Position numbers and translations under genes: made by a program | The notes under the pieces: model-generated | Seen by the model: the letters and a program-made list of their open reading frames with translations, nothing else | Database searches by the model: none | What the model was told of the DNA's origin: nothing | Shown: in pieces, positions 7,926-16,627 of the stretch | Numbering within the stretch: position 1 is the stretch's first letter | Layout of the letters: each line of letters starts with the position of its first letter | Assembly (NCBI GenBank): GCA_937990735.1 | Contig: CALKQT010000059.1 | Location: 1-29,583 of the forward strand | DNA length: 29,583 nt | Direction: 5' to 3' | From: an uncultured Campylobacter sp. | GTDB lineage: Bacteria > Campylobacterota > Campylobacteria > Campylobacterales > Campylobacteraceae

Positions 7926-8831
7926 TTAAATTTCATTAGAAATTTTACGTGCAGTTTTGATAAATGCCTGCGCTAGATGGTTTAGACGTTTACCTTTTTT
8001 ATAGGCGATTATCAGCGTATTATCGAGCTCGCGTGCGCCTACGTCAAAGAGCTTTATCCTGCTCGCCTTATCTTCTTTTATCATCTGCGGTATGCTAAAG
8101 CACGCTCCTGCGCCGCTTGCGACGATAGCATTGGCGATATCAAAGGTCTCCGTACGGCACAGCACTTTCGGCGCAAAGCCCGCGGAGGCAAAAAATGTAT
8201 CTATCTGCTCGGCGCTTCTTAGGCTTTGATTAGGCAGGATGAATCTTTCCTCTTTTAAGCGCGAAATGTCAATTTTGGGAACAGATTCGTTTTTAAACTC
8301 AAGCGAGAGCGGATGGGCGGAGCTTAGAGCGACATAGGTTTTTTGCGTTAGAATTTTAACCCCGTCAAGTCCGCTCATATCGATGGGTAGTATCAGCATA
8401 CCGACATCAAGATCACCCTGAAGTAGCATTTCACGAATACTAAGCGCAGAAGAAAATTGCGTAATTTGCAGATCCGAATCCTTAAATTTCTTGCAAAACA
8501 TCGGCAGCAGCGACGGTATCAGATTATAGCCGTTTTGCGAAAAGCCGATGCGAATTTTATCATTTTTTACGCCGCTTATTTCAGAGATATCGCTTTTTAG
8601 GTCGTTTATGGCATCAAAAATGACTTTGGCTTTACTAGCGTAAATTTTTCCCGCGCGCGTAAGCGAAATGGGATTACTCGTGCGGTTAAAAAGTTGCGTT
8701 CCAAGCTCGCGTTCCAGTGATAAAATGCTCTGCGATAGCGACGGCTGTGGGATTTTAAGTGCTTCGGCAGCCTTAGTAAAGCTGCGGAATTCTGCTACTT
8801 TTAATACTAGCTCCATGCGATGCAAATTCAT
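7926..8831 (-). CDS. LysR-type transcriptional regulator
   Basis: A 301-aa regulator with the standard layout. A winged helix-turn-helix occupies 1-62 (MNLHRMELVLKVAEFRSFTK, then AAEALKIPQPSLSQSI and LERELGTQLFNRT), followed by a two-lobed effector-binding domain of about 90-300. GGAGAGG precedes the ATG. It is divergent from the mfrABE operon, with a 141-bp intergenic region that carries an AT-rich inverted repeat and a strong promoter for the operon. LysR proteins commonly control the divergent neighbour, so it probably senses a metabolite linked to fumarate or succinate use. The ligand cannot be read from the sequence. Confidence 0.92.
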   Translation of the reverse strand: MNLHRMELVLKVAEFRSFTKAAEALKIPQPSLSQSILSLERELGTQLFNRTSNPISLTRAGKIYASKAKVIFDAINDLKSDISEISGVKNDKIRIGFSQNGYNLIPSLLPMFCKKFKDSDLQITQFSSALSIREMLLQGDLDVGMLILPIDMSGLDGVKILTQKTYVALSSAHPLSLEFKNESVPKIDISRLKEERFILPNQSLRSAEQIDTFFASAGFAPKVLCRTETFDIANAIVASGAGACFSIPQMIKEDKASRIKLFDVGARELDNTLIIAYKKGKRLNHLAQAFIKTARKISNEI

Positions 8832-8847
8832 TTAGCCTCTCCAATTG

Positions 8848-8860
8848 ATAATTTAATTAT
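8848..8860. promoter_or_regulatory. AT-rich inverted repeat, possible LysR operator
   Basis: ATAATT and AATTAT are separated by one T, giving a 13-bp inverted repeat just upstream of the regulator gene and about 26 bp before the -35 of the divergent promoter. The position suits a LysR site covering both promoters. In AT-rich DNA such a repeat can also arise by chance. Confidence 0.3.
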
Positions 8861-8885
8861 TATGAAATGATACACTAAATAATAT

Positions 8886-8914
8886 TTGACTTATGTTAAA
8901 AATGAAACTAAAAT
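8886..8914 (+). promoter_or_regulatory. Promoter of mfrABE
   Basis: TTGACT at 8886-8891 and TAAAAT at 8909-8914 are separated by exactly 17 bp, a near-consensus sigma-70 promoter. Transcription would start near 8921 and give a leader of about 50 nt before mfrA. Confidence 0.65.
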
Positions 8915-8972
8915 TACGCTTTTAGTTTAGAACTTTAAACTTAAGCTAAGAATTTCTCAAATGGAGAGGAAA

Positions 8973-10853
8973 ATGAGTGAATTAAATTTTAACAGACGCG
9001 ATTTCTTAAAATCGGCCTGTATCAGCGTCGGCGCGCTTAGCCTTAGCGGCTGCGTGGATACCGACAAGAGTAAAAGCGCAGACGGCGGCAACGAAGGCGG
9101 CCTTCCTAGTGTGGATGTACTCGTTATCGGCTCGGGAGGCGCGGGTTTGCGCGCAGCCGTAGCGGTAAGAAAGAGCAATCCAAATCTTAGCGTAGTCGTG
9201 GCTACGAAGATGATGCCTTCGCGCAACGCCACCTGTATGGCGGAAGGCGGTATCAACGGCGTTACGAGCTTCAGTGGCGGCGATTCATACAAACTTCATG
9301 CCTACGACACCGTAAAGGGCGGCGCATATCTCGTAGATCAGGACGCCGCGATTAAATTTTGCGAGCTTGCGGGTCCTACGATTGCCGAGATGGATTATAT
9401 TGGCACGCTGTTTTCCAGAAATGCTAGCGGCGGCGTGGACGGCAAAGAAAGCGGCGTCCCGGGCGGCGTAGCGCAGCGCTTCATGGGCGGCGCGTCTAAA
9501 AAGCGATGTAACTACTCCGCCGATAAGACGGGCCATATCTTGATGCACGCCTGTTTTGACGATGCGGTCAGCAACGGCGTGAAATTTTTAATCGATCACG
9601 AGCTGCTTGAGATCAGCGCGCCTGAGGGCAAATGCGAGGGCGTCGTGCTTCGAAATATCCAAACCGGTGATTTTTATCCGGTGCTTTGCAAAGCCTTGGT
9701 AATCGCTACGGGCGGATATACGAGGATGTTTTACAACCGCACCTCGGTTCCCTATATCGCTACCGGCGACGGTATTGCGGCGGCACTGCGCGCGGGGCTT
9801 GGATTTAGCGATCCGGAGATGGTGCAGTTTCATCCCACAGGCATCAAAAGCGGCGGCGCGCTCATTACCGAAGCTGCGCGAGGCGAGGGCGGATATCTGC
9901 TCAACAATAAAGGCGAGCGCTTTATGAAAAACTACCACGAAAAGATGGAGCTTGCGCCGCGCGATGTCGTAGCTCGCGCGATCGAAACCGAGATTCGCGA
10001 GGGTAGGGGCTACGGCGAGGGGCTCGGCGCATACGTGCTACTTGACGTAAGACATCTCGGAAAAGATAAAATTTTAAAAGCCCTTCCTAAGATCAGACAC
10101 ACCGCCATTTTATTTGAGGGCATCGATCTGATTGAGGAGCCGATTCCGATTCGTCCGACCGCACACTACTCGATGGGCGGCATCGAAGTGTCTAAATTTG
10201 ACGATATGAGCACTAAAATTTCGGGGCTTTACACCGCGGGCGAAGCGTCTTGTATCTCGATCCATGGCGCGAACCGCTTGGGCGGAAATTCTTTAACCGA
10301 CGCCGTCGTAACGGGCAAGCTCGCAGGGCTCGGCGCAGCGGATTATGCCGCAAAGCAGGAAGGCTTCGGCTCAGGCAAAAGAGCGAGCGAGCTGGCGCAA
10401 AAATGGCAGGCTAAATTTAAGCAGATCGCAAACGGCACGGGCAAGGCAAACGAGATGTATGAGTTGCGAGAAGAGCTAGGCGCGCAGCTTTGGGATAATA
10501 TGGGTATCTTTAGAACCGGCGAGAAGCTCGATCTGCTTTCGCAAAATTTAGAGGGTATCAAAGCGCGCTACGACGAGCTGCACGTTGCGGATGCAAATCT
10601 GGTTATGAATACCGCATTTACCGACTACGTCGAGCTTGGAAATTTAATCCTGCTTGCGCGCTGTGCGTGTTTGGCTGCGCAAAAGAGGCTGGAAAGCCGC
10701 GGCGCGCATACCAGAGAGGACTATCCGAAGCGCGACGATAAAAATTTCTTAAAGCACAGTATCGTGACGATGAACGACGCAGGCGAGCTAAGCTTGGGCT
10801 ACAAAGAGGTCATCGTTACGGAATTCTCTCTTGACGGAAGGAAACCTCAATGA
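8973..10853 (+). CDS. mfrA: Methylmenaquinol:fumarate reductase flavoprotein subunit
   Basis: FAD-dependent subunit of a periplasmic fumarate reductase (formerly annotated SdhA in Campylobacter). I start at the ATG at 8973 (626 aa) because GGAGAGGAAA immediately precedes it; the in-frame ATG at 8961 lies before that site. Residues 7-14 (NRRDFLKS) form a twin-arginine signal, and the core ends in LSGC (Cys27), a possible lipobox. A dinucleotide-binding VIGSGGAGL lies near 51-59. Substrate-domain motifs include MVQFHPTG, EAARGEGG and HYSMGGIEV. The position of the His that links FAD covalently in FrdA/SdhA appears to be Ala here (about residue 86), so FAD may be non-covalent. The TGA overlaps the mfrB ATG. 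The reaction fumarate to succinate is inferred from family and partners. Confidence 0.88.
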   Translation: MSELNFNRRDFLKSACISVGALSLSGCVDTDKSKSADGGNEGGLPSVDVLVIGSGGAGLRAAVAVRKSNPNLSVVVATKMMPSRNATCMAEGGINGVTSFSGGDSYKLHAYDTVKGGAYLVDQDAAIKFCELAGPTIAEMDYIGTLFSRNASGGVDGKESGVPGGVAQRFMGGASKKRCNYSADKTGHILMHACFDDAVSNGVKFLIDHELLEISAPEGKCEGVVLRNIQTGDFYPVLCKALVIATGGYTRMFYNRTSVPYIATGDGIAAALRAGLGFSDPEMVQFHPTGIKSGGALITEAARGEGGYLLNNKGERFMKNYHEKMELAPRDVVARAIETEIREGRGYGEGLGAYVLLDVRHLGKDKILKALPKIRHTAILFEGIDLIEEPIPIRPTAHYSMGGIEVSKFDDMSTKISGLYTAGEASCISIHGANRLGGNSLTDAVVTGKLAGLGAADYAAKQEGFGSGKRASELAQKWQAKFKQIANGTGKANEMYELREELGAQLWDNMGIFRTGEKLDLLSQNLEGIKARYDELHVADANLVMNTAFTDYVELGNLILLARCACLAAQKRLESRGAHTREDYPKRDDKNFLKHSIVTMNDAGELSLGYKEVIVTEFSLDGRKPQ

Positions 10854-11824
10854 AATTTATCATAGACCGCTTCGATGGAAGCAAAAATTATAAGCAAGCC
10901 TATGAGCTTAGTTTGGAGCAGATCAAAGGAAAGACCCTGCTTGGAGTTTTGCAGTTTATTAAGCAAAATTTAGACATCACTTTAAATTTTACCGCAGCGT
11001 GCCGTATGGCGATATGCGGAGCCTGTGCCGTGAGGGTAAACGGACACTCATATCTTGCCTGCGATACCAAGATGGAGGCTCTGCTTGCAGAGTATGAAAA
11101 CCCTGATAGCTTTACGATCTCGCCGCTAAATAATTTCCGAGTGATTTCGGATCTAGTGGTGGATTGGGAGCCTAGTATCGAGAATTTAAGAAAGATTAAA
11201 CCGACCATTACGCCTAAGAAAGAATTTAGCGCCGATAAGGGCTGTAAGCAAAGCCCGGAGCAGATGGAGCGCGTCAAAAAGCAGTGGGATTGCATACTTT
11301 GCGGCTGCTGCGCTAGCGAATGCAATAAACTTGGAGCCGATGCGAGCGATTATATGCAACCTTTTGTTTTTACGCATGCTAACCGCGCTGCGTTTGATTC
11401 AAGAAGCAAGGACGCTATGCCTCATCTAAAGCCTGCAGTGCTAAACGGATTATGGCTATGCGTGCACTGCCAAGAGTGCGCCGATCGCTGCCCTAAAGGC
11501 ATAAGCGCTCAAAGCGATATCACCGCACTTCGCGCTCTAGCGATGAAAAAGGGCTTAACCGCAGGAAGCGGTCCAGGACATGCGGAAGCATTCCTACTAG
11601 ACATCGTAGAGGGAAGCGGAAGGTTAAACGAGATCAAGCTTGCTTTAAGAAGCGAAGGCGTATTTGCAAATATGGGCAAGATGGATGTAGCGGCAAATTT
11701 AATGGCTGCGGGCAAGATGAATCCTTTGCACGTATTCGGAGGCGAGGAGATCGAGGGACATGCACAGCTCGTTAAGATGATAGAGGCCGCACGCAAGGCT
11801 CAAGCTAGCGGCGAGATAGAATAA
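10850..11824 (+). CDS. mfrB: Methylmenaquinol:fumarate reductase iron-sulfur subunit
   Basis: A 324-aa electron-transfer subunit linking MfrA and MfrE. A plant-type [2Fe-2S] site uses Cys51, 56, 59 and 71. The C-terminal half has two complete C-x2-C-x2-C-x3-C sets: Cys148/151/154/158 and Cys204/207/210/214. Classical FrdB/SdhB have a non-Cys residue at the position of Cys207 and hold a [3Fe-4S] cluster there; the extra Cys suggests a second [4Fe-4S], as in the non-classical E-type enzymes. It is longer than classical FrdB (about 240 aa), with roughly 90 extra C-terminal residues. The ATG overlaps the mfrA stop (ATGA) after an AAGGAAA site. It has no export signal of its own, so it presumably rides with MfrA through Tat. 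Confidence 0.9.
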   Translation: MKFIIDRFDGSKNYKQAYELSLEQIKGKTLLGVLQFIKQNLDITLNFTAACRMAICGACAVRVNGHSYLACDTKMEALLAEYENPDSFTISPLNNFRVISDLVVDWEPSIENLRKIKPTITPKKEFSADKGCKQSPEQMERVKKQWDCILCGCCASECNKLGADASDYMQPFVFTHANRAAFDSRSKDAMPHLKPAVLNGLWLCVHCQECADRCPKGISAQSDITALRALAMKKGLTAGSGPGHAEAFLLDIVEGSGRLNEIKLALRSEGVFANMGKMDVAANLMAAGKMNPLHVFGGEEIEGHAQLVKMIEAARKAQASGEIE

Positions 11825-11834
11825 GGAGGAGAGG

Positions 11835-12692
11835 ATGAATAACGAATTTGCATTTTTCCCGGGTTGCGTTTTAAGTCAAGCCGCAAAGGAATCTAAAATT
11901 TCACTTGAAGCGATCGCTCCGGTGTTGGGTATTAAACTTCACGAGATAAAAGGCTGGAGCTGCTGCGGGGCTAGTCAAGCTCAATGCGTCGATCCTATGG
12001 CAAGCCTAGTAGCCAATGCCAGAAATATCGCGCTAGCCGAGGGTATGAATATGCCTCTGCTAACTACCTGCTCTACCTGTATGCTAACTCTAACCAAGGC
12101 TAAACTTACTTTAGATAAGGGAGCGAAAAACTATATAAATACCTTTTTAAAAGAGGGCGGTATGCAGTATCAGGGAAGTACCGAGATAACAAGTCTGCTT
12201 TGGGTGCTATATCAAAACTTAGACACGTTAAAAGCTAAAGTCGTAAGACCACTAACAAACTTAAAAGTAGCTCTATTTTACGGCTGCCACTCATTAAGAC
12301 CGGAGCGCGAGCTTAAAAAAGAAAGTTCTACTAATCCGAAAAGCTTTGAAGCGGTAGTTAGCGTACTTGGTGCTCAGATAGTGCCTTTTGAAAAACGCCT
12401 TGATTGCTGCGGCTTTCACGCTAGCTATCCAGCGGTAAAATCGGTTCAAAAGATGTCAAGCGAGATCGTAAATGACGCTGCCGAGCACGGAGCGGATGTC
12501 GTGGTTACGCCTTGTCCGTTATGTCAGATGCAGCTTGATATCTATCAGGAGCGATACCAAGAAGCGATGAACTCCAAGGCAAGAAAGCCGATCATCCACC
12601 TATCCCAGCTGGTAGGTCTTGCTCTTGGGCTAAGCAACGAACAGCTTGGACTAAACATCAATATCCAAGATGCAACGAGATTAGTAAGCTGA
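11835..12692 (+). CDS. mfrE: Methylmenaquinol:fumarate reductase subunit E (CCG domains)
   Basis: A 285-aa subunit of the heterodisulfide-reductase-B type (also called SdhE), replacing the membrane cytochrome b of classical fumarate reductases. Two CCG modules are visible. The first has Cys11, the Cys43-Cys44 pair in SCCGAS, and Cys79/82 in TTCSTCM. The second has FYGCHSLRP, the DCCGFHAS pair near 192, and TPCPLCQMQ near 225. These cysteines hold unusual iron-sulfur clusters. There is no obvious transmembrane helix, so it probably attaches peripherally and takes electrons from methylmenaquinol. It lies 10 nt after mfrB with a strong GGAGGAGAGG site, as the last gene of the operon. A plain SdhE/HdrB-like label would also fit. 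Confidence 0.88.
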   Translation: MNNEFAFFPGCVLSQAAKESKISLEAIAPVLGIKLHEIKGWSCCGASQAQCVDPMASLVANARNIALAEGMNMPLLTTCSTCMLTLTKAKLTLDKGAKNYINTFLKEGGMQYQGSTEITSLLWVLYQNLDTLKAKVVRPLTNLKVALFYGCHSLRPERELKKESSTNPKSFEAVVSVLGAQIVPFEKRLDCCGFHASYPAVKSVQKMSSEIVNDAAEHGADVVVTPCPLCQMQLDIYQERYQEAMNSKARKPIIHLSQLVGLALGLSNEQLGLNINIQDATRLVS

Positions 12693-13079
12693 TCTTTGGA
12701 AATTTTCTAAAATTTAACGGGTGATTTTGCAAAAATACTTCGCCGCGGCGCACAAACAGTGCGCCTGCTAGTATCGCACAAAATCATCCAACCTACGCCT
12801 GCTTTATCCTAAAATACTTTTCGCAGCTATAAAATTCTTGTATAAAATTTCATTGATTCGTAAATTTTACCACTTCATAAAATTTAATGCTTTCTCCGCC
12901 GTAATTTAATACTTCATACGCCGCGCTAAATTTTATCTGCCTTTTATTTTTAAATTTAAAACCTGCTAGACGATGAATAAATATAAAATTTTAATTAAAT
13001 CTAACGAAATTTAAGGTGCATAAATTCTAAATTTTGATAGAATGCTATTTAAAAATATCCTAAATTTCAGGAGGACATT
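12693..13079. other. Intergenic region mfrE-hydA
   Basis: There is no gene in these 387 nt. Near mfrE is a 7-bp hairpin, GGCGCAC/GTGCGCC with a 5-nt loop (12747-12765), lacking a T-run, so it is at best a weak terminator. The remainder is AT-rich, with many AAATTT words, and ends in the likely hydA promoter. No clear NikR-type operator could be identified by eye. Confidence 0.5.
13038..13043 (+). promoter_or_regulatory. Probable -10 box of the hyd operon
   Basis: TAGAAT, inside GATAGAATGC, lies 37 nt before the hydA ATG. The same ATAGAAT core is found upstream of hypA (28811-28817). Campylobacter promoters often lack a clear -35, and none stands out here. A strong AGGAGG ribosome site follows at about 13069. 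Confidence 0.4.
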
Positions 13080-14225
13080 ATGGTTGATTTGGCTCAAATT
13101 TCGGCTAGACTTGATGCCGTTGAGCGTTTGCCGCGAATAAAAGCGGAGGAAAGCATACAAGAAAGGCTTAAAAGCAAGGGTTTTTCGCGCCGCGATTTTA
13201 TGAAATGGAGCGGAGCGATGACCGCGATGCTCGGTCTTCCAGCCGCATTTGCACCGAGTGTGGCGCGAGCTGCGGAACTTGCGGATCGCCTGCCGGTGAT
13301 CTGGCTTCATATGGCAGAGTGCACGGGCTGTAGCGAGAGCTTGCTACGCACCGAGACGCCTAGCATCGACAGCCTCATATTCGATTACATCAGCCTAGAA
13401 TACCACGAGACGATCATGGCTGCTGCAGGCTGGCAAGCCGAGGAAAATTTGGAAGGCGCGATCGAAAAATACAAGGGGCGATATATCTTAATGGTCGAGG
13501 GCGGAATCCCAAGCGGCGAGAATGAATTTTTCCTAACTGTGGGTCCTGAGGGCAAGAGCGGAGCTCAGCACTGCAAGCACGCGGCCGAAGGCGCTGCGGC
13601 AATATTTGCGATCGGCACCTGTTCGAGCTTCGGCGGTATCCAAGCCGCGGCTCCGAATCCGACCGGCGCCGTAGGTTTGGATAAAATCATAAACAAGCCC
13701 GTCATCAACGTTCCAGGCTGTCCGCCTAGCGAAAAAAATATCGTCGGCAACGTGCTAAATTTCATCCTTTTCGGCACGCTTCCAAGCCTTGATGTTTATA
13801 ACCGACCTAAATGGGCTTACGGGCTGCGCATCCACGATCTATGCGAGCGTCGCGGGCATTTCGACGCGGGCGAGTTTGTAGAAAGCTTCGGCGATGCGGG
13901 CGCAAAGGACGGATATTGCCTTTATAAAGTAGGCTGCAAGGGCCCTTATACGTTTAATAACTGCTCGCGCGAACGCTTCAACTCCCACACTAGCTGGCCG
14001 GTACAGGCCGGTCACGGCTGCATAGGCTGCTCGGAGCCTGATTTTTGGGATCATATGGGACCTTTTGAGGAGCCTTTGGCGGATCGCCTTTATGAAAGTG
14101 TTTTCGGCGGGCTCGGCGCTGATGCTACCGCAGATAAGATAGGTGTCGGAATTTTAGCGATTACGGGTGTTGCGGTAGCGGCACACGCGGCGATTGCGTC
14201 ATTTAAGAAAGATAAAGGGGAATAA
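13080..14225 (+). CDS. hydA: Quinone-reactive [NiFe]-hydrogenase small subunit
   Basis: The 381-aa iron-sulfur subunit of the membrane uptake hydrogenase, which carries electrons from the NiFe site to HydC. The twin-arginine signal SRRDFMK lies at 37-42, followed by a hydrophobic core and cleavage near ARA64. The leader is unusually long but typical for HydA of this group. Proximal-cluster ligands begin with CTGCSE (Cys81, Cys84), then GTCSS and PGCPPSE. The medial and distal cluster region carries HDLCERRGHF, GYCLYKVGCKGP, NNCSRERFN and GCIGCSEPDFWD. A C-terminal membrane helix (about 350-372) anchors it. AGGAGG precedes the ATG, and hydB starts 2 nt after the stop. HydA has no low-complexity insertion, unlike several of its maturation proteins. 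Confidence 0.96.
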   Translation: MVDLAQISARLDAVERLPRIKAEESIQERLKSKGFSRRDFMKWSGAMTAMLGLPAAFAPSVARAAELADRLPVIWLHMAECTGCSESLLRTETPSIDSLIFDYISLEYHETIMAAAGWQAEENLEGAIEKYKGRYILMVEGGIPSGENEFFLTVGPEGKSGAQHCKHAAEGAAAIFAIGTCSSFGGIQAAAPNPTGAVGLDKIINKPVINVPGCPPSEKNIVGNVLNFILFGTLPSLDVYNRPKWAYGLRIHDLCERRGHFDAGEFVESFGDAGAKDGYCLYKVGCKGPYTFNNCSRERFNSHTSWPVQAGHGCIGCSEPDFWDHMGPFEEPLADRLYESVFGGLGADATADKIGVGILAITGVAVAAHAAIASFKKDKGE

Positions 14226-14227
14226 TC

Positions 14228-15949
14228 ATGTCGCAAAGAATCGTAATAGATCCGATAACCAGAATAGAGGGACATTTAAGAATAGAGGTCGTAGTGGATG
14301 ATGAAAACGTCGTCCGCGAGGCTTATAGTAGCTCGACGCTATGGCGCGGGCTTGAGACCATAGTAAAAAACAGAGATCCGCGCGACGCAGGATTTTTTAT
14401 GCAAAGAATTTGCGGCGTCTGCACCTTCTCGCATTACAAAGCGGGTATCGTCGCGGTAGAAAATGCCCTCGGTATCACTCCGCCGCTAAATGCCTTGCTG
14501 ACGCGCACGCTGATGGCTAACGCGCTGTTTCTGCACGATCATCCGGTGCATTTTTATCAACTCCACGGGCTTGATTTCGTAGATGTAGTAAGCGCACTTA
14601 GCGCCGATCCTAAAAAAGCAAGCGAAGAGGCGTTTAAATACTGCGACACCCCTTATGCGTGCGGCGCAGATAAACTAAAAGAGGTGCAAGATCGCGTGGG
14701 CGCTTTTGTTAAAAAAGGCGCCTTGGGGCCTTTTGCCAATGCCTACTTCGGCCATCCTACATATAAGCTTAGCCCGGAGCAAAATTTAATCGCTCTTTCG
14801 CACTATCTTGAGTGTTTGCGCATTCAGCGCACGGCGGCGCAGATGATGGCGATATTCGGTGCGAAGCAGCCTCATCCGCAAAGCCTTACCGTAGGCGGCG
14901 TCACCTGCGTGATGGATATCCTAAGTCCTGCAAGACTTGGCGAATATATGTCTAAATTTAAAGAAGTCGCAGATTTCGTAAATCGCGCCTACTATCCTGA
15001 TCTCGTAATGGCTGCGAAGGCTTACGGCAACGAACCTAGCGTGCTAAACGATATCGGCGTGGCAAATTTATGGACTCATCAAGAATTTCAGCTTTCAAAG
15101 AACGAATGGCTATTTCAAAGCGGCATGATTATGAACGGCGATATTAGCAAGGTTTTGGAGCTTGATGAGAACAAGATTACTGAGGAAGCAACGCATGCGT
15201 GGTATAAAAACGATGCGGCCCTTCATCCTTATGACGGCGAGCAGGAGCCGAATTATACGGGCCTTCAGGATGGACAGAGCATCGACGCGCACGGCAAAGA
15301 AGCGCATACGAAGGTGCTCGATACCCAGGGCAAATACACCTGGATCAAGGCTCCGCGCTACGACGGCAAACCGCTTCAAGTAGGACCTCTTGCAAATATC
15401 GTAGTAAATTACGCCAAGAAAAACGAGCGCGTAGTAAAGGTCGTGGATCAATTCCTAAAAGACGCCGGCTTGCCGCTTGAGGCGGTATTTTCGACGCTTG
15501 GACGAACGGCGTGCCGTATGATCGAAGCTAAAGTCGTAGCCGATAACGGACTGATCGCGCTAGAAAATTTGATCGCAAACATCAAAAGCGGCGATACCGA
15601 AACCTGCGCAAAATATGTAATCGATAACTCCAAAGAGTACAAAGGTCGCTATATCGGTCATGTGCCGCGCGGCGCACTTAGCCACTGGTGCAGGATCGAA
15701 AAGGGCGTCATCAAAAACTGGCAGGCGGTCGTGCCGTCTACTTGGAACGCCACTCCTAAAGATAAAGACGGCGCTATGGGCGCTTATGAATCCTGCTTGA
15801 TCGGACTTAAGCTTGCCGATCTTTCCAAGCCGCTAGAGATCATCCGCCGCATCCATTCATTCGATCCTTGCATAGCCTGCGCCGTGCACGTAATGGACGC
15901 TAAAGGGGCGGAGCTTGGTTACTATAGGGTAGATCCCAGCAAAGGATAA
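14228..15949 (+). CDS. hydB: Quinone-reactive [NiFe]-hydrogenase large subunit
   Basis: The 573-aa catalytic subunit that splits H2 at a NiFe(CN)2CO centre. The N-terminal nickel motif is RICGVC (Cys62, Cys65). The C-terminal motif is DPCIACAVH (Cys548, Cys551), ending at His554, after which HydD should remove the last 19 residues once nickel is in place. The family size is normal. AAAGGGG precedes the ATG. It is exported bound to HydA, whose Tat signal serves both. It is the second gene of hydABCDE, with short gaps of 2-3 nt to both neighbours. Confidence 0.96.
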   Translation: MSQRIVIDPITRIEGHLRIEVVVDDENVVREAYSSSTLWRGLETIVKNRDPRDAGFFMQRICGVCTFSHYKAGIVAVENALGITPPLNALLTRTLMANALFLHDHPVHFYQLHGLDFVDVVSALSADPKKASEEAFKYCDTPYACGADKLKEVQDRVGAFVKKGALGPFANAYFGHPTYKLSPEQNLIALSHYLECLRIQRTAAQMMAIFGAKQPHPQSLTVGGVTCVMDILSPARLGEYMSKFKEVADFVNRAYYPDLVMAAKAYGNEPSVLNDIGVANLWTHQEFQLSKNEWLFQSGMIMNGDISKVLELDENKITEEATHAWYKNDAALHPYDGEQEPNYTGLQDGQSIDAHGKEAHTKVLDTQGKYTWIKAPRYDGKPLQVGPLANIVVNYAKKNERVVKVVDQFLKDAGLPLEAVFSTLGRTACRMIEAKVVADNGLIALENLIANIKSGDTETCAKYVIDNSKEYKGRYIGHVPRGALSHWCRIEKGVIKNWQAVVPSTWNATPKDKDGAMGAYESCLIGLKLADLSKPLEIIRRIHSFDPCIACAVHVMDAKGAELGYYRVDPSKG

Positions 15950-15952
15950 ACG

Positions 15953-16627
15953 ATGAAAAAAAGATTTGCGGAATACGAGTTCTCCATCGGTCTTAGGCTC
16001 ACGCACTGGCTGCGCGCGCTTTGCATTACGATTTTGGTGATCACCGGATATTACATCGCCTTTGTTTTCACCGCGCCCGAGGTAAGCCCAGAGCCGGTGC
16101 TTTTCATGCAGGCTAAATTTAGATTCGTACATCTGATCTTCGGCTTTGCGATGATCGGTGCGGCGATCTTTAAAACTTATCTTTTCTTCTTCGATAAAAA
16201 GAGCAGAAAAGAGCTTTTAAGCATCAAGGATTTTTTTAGCCCGCGCGTCTGGATCGCTCAGATCAAATACTATATCTTTTTGGGCGAGCACCCGCATCTT
16301 CGCGGCGTTTACAACCCGCTACAGTTCATCTCCTATCTGGGCTTTTATCTAGTGCTGTTCGTAATCTGCCTAACGGGTATGATATTATATGTGCATGTCT
16401 ATCACGAAGGGCTCGGCGGCGCGCTATACGGGCTCTTACGCCCGCTGGAAGCTGCGATGGGCGGTCTAAGCGAAGTACGAATGATTCACCATCTTTGCAT
16501 GAATATCATCATAATCTTCGTACCGATCCACGTCTATATGGCGGTCTTTAACGCCGTCAAGGGTAGAGACGGCGCGATGGACGCGATCGTAAGCGGCTAT
16601 AAATTTAAAAAGGAAGAGCACGCTTGA
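15953..16627 (+). CDS. hydC: Hydrogenase cytochrome b subunit
   Basis: A 224-aa integral membrane di-haem cytochrome b that accepts electrons from HydA and reduces menaquinone. Four membrane helices are visible, at about 22-42, 57-76, 122-147 and 181-200. Candidate haem ligands are His17 in RLTHWLRAL, His59 in RFVHLIFGF, and histidines in the C-terminal helices (VHVYHEG, MIHHLCMN, VPIHVYM). AAGGATAAACG precedes the ATG, 3 nt after hydB. Its TGA overlaps the TTG start of hydD. Confidence 0.94.
   Translation: MKKRFAEYEFSIGLRLTHWLRALCITILVITGYYIAFVFTAPEVSPEPVLFMQAKFRFVHLIFGFAMIGAAIFKTYLFFFDKKSRKELLSIKDFFSPRVWIAQIKYYIFLGEHPHLRGVYNPLQFISYLGFYLVLFVICLTGMILYVHVYHEGLGGALYGLLRPLEAAMGGLSEVRMIHHLCMNIIIIFVPIHVYMAVFNAVKGRDGAMDAIVSGYKFKKEEHA

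Noticed and set aside
8961..8972. Upstream ATG as the mfrA start
   Set aside because: The GGAGAGG ribosome site lies after this ATG and directly before the one at 8973, which also gives a standard Tat leader.
12693..13079. NikR operator before hydA
   Set aside because: The stretch is AT-rich with many partial palindromes; none matched a known NikR site clearly enough to report.
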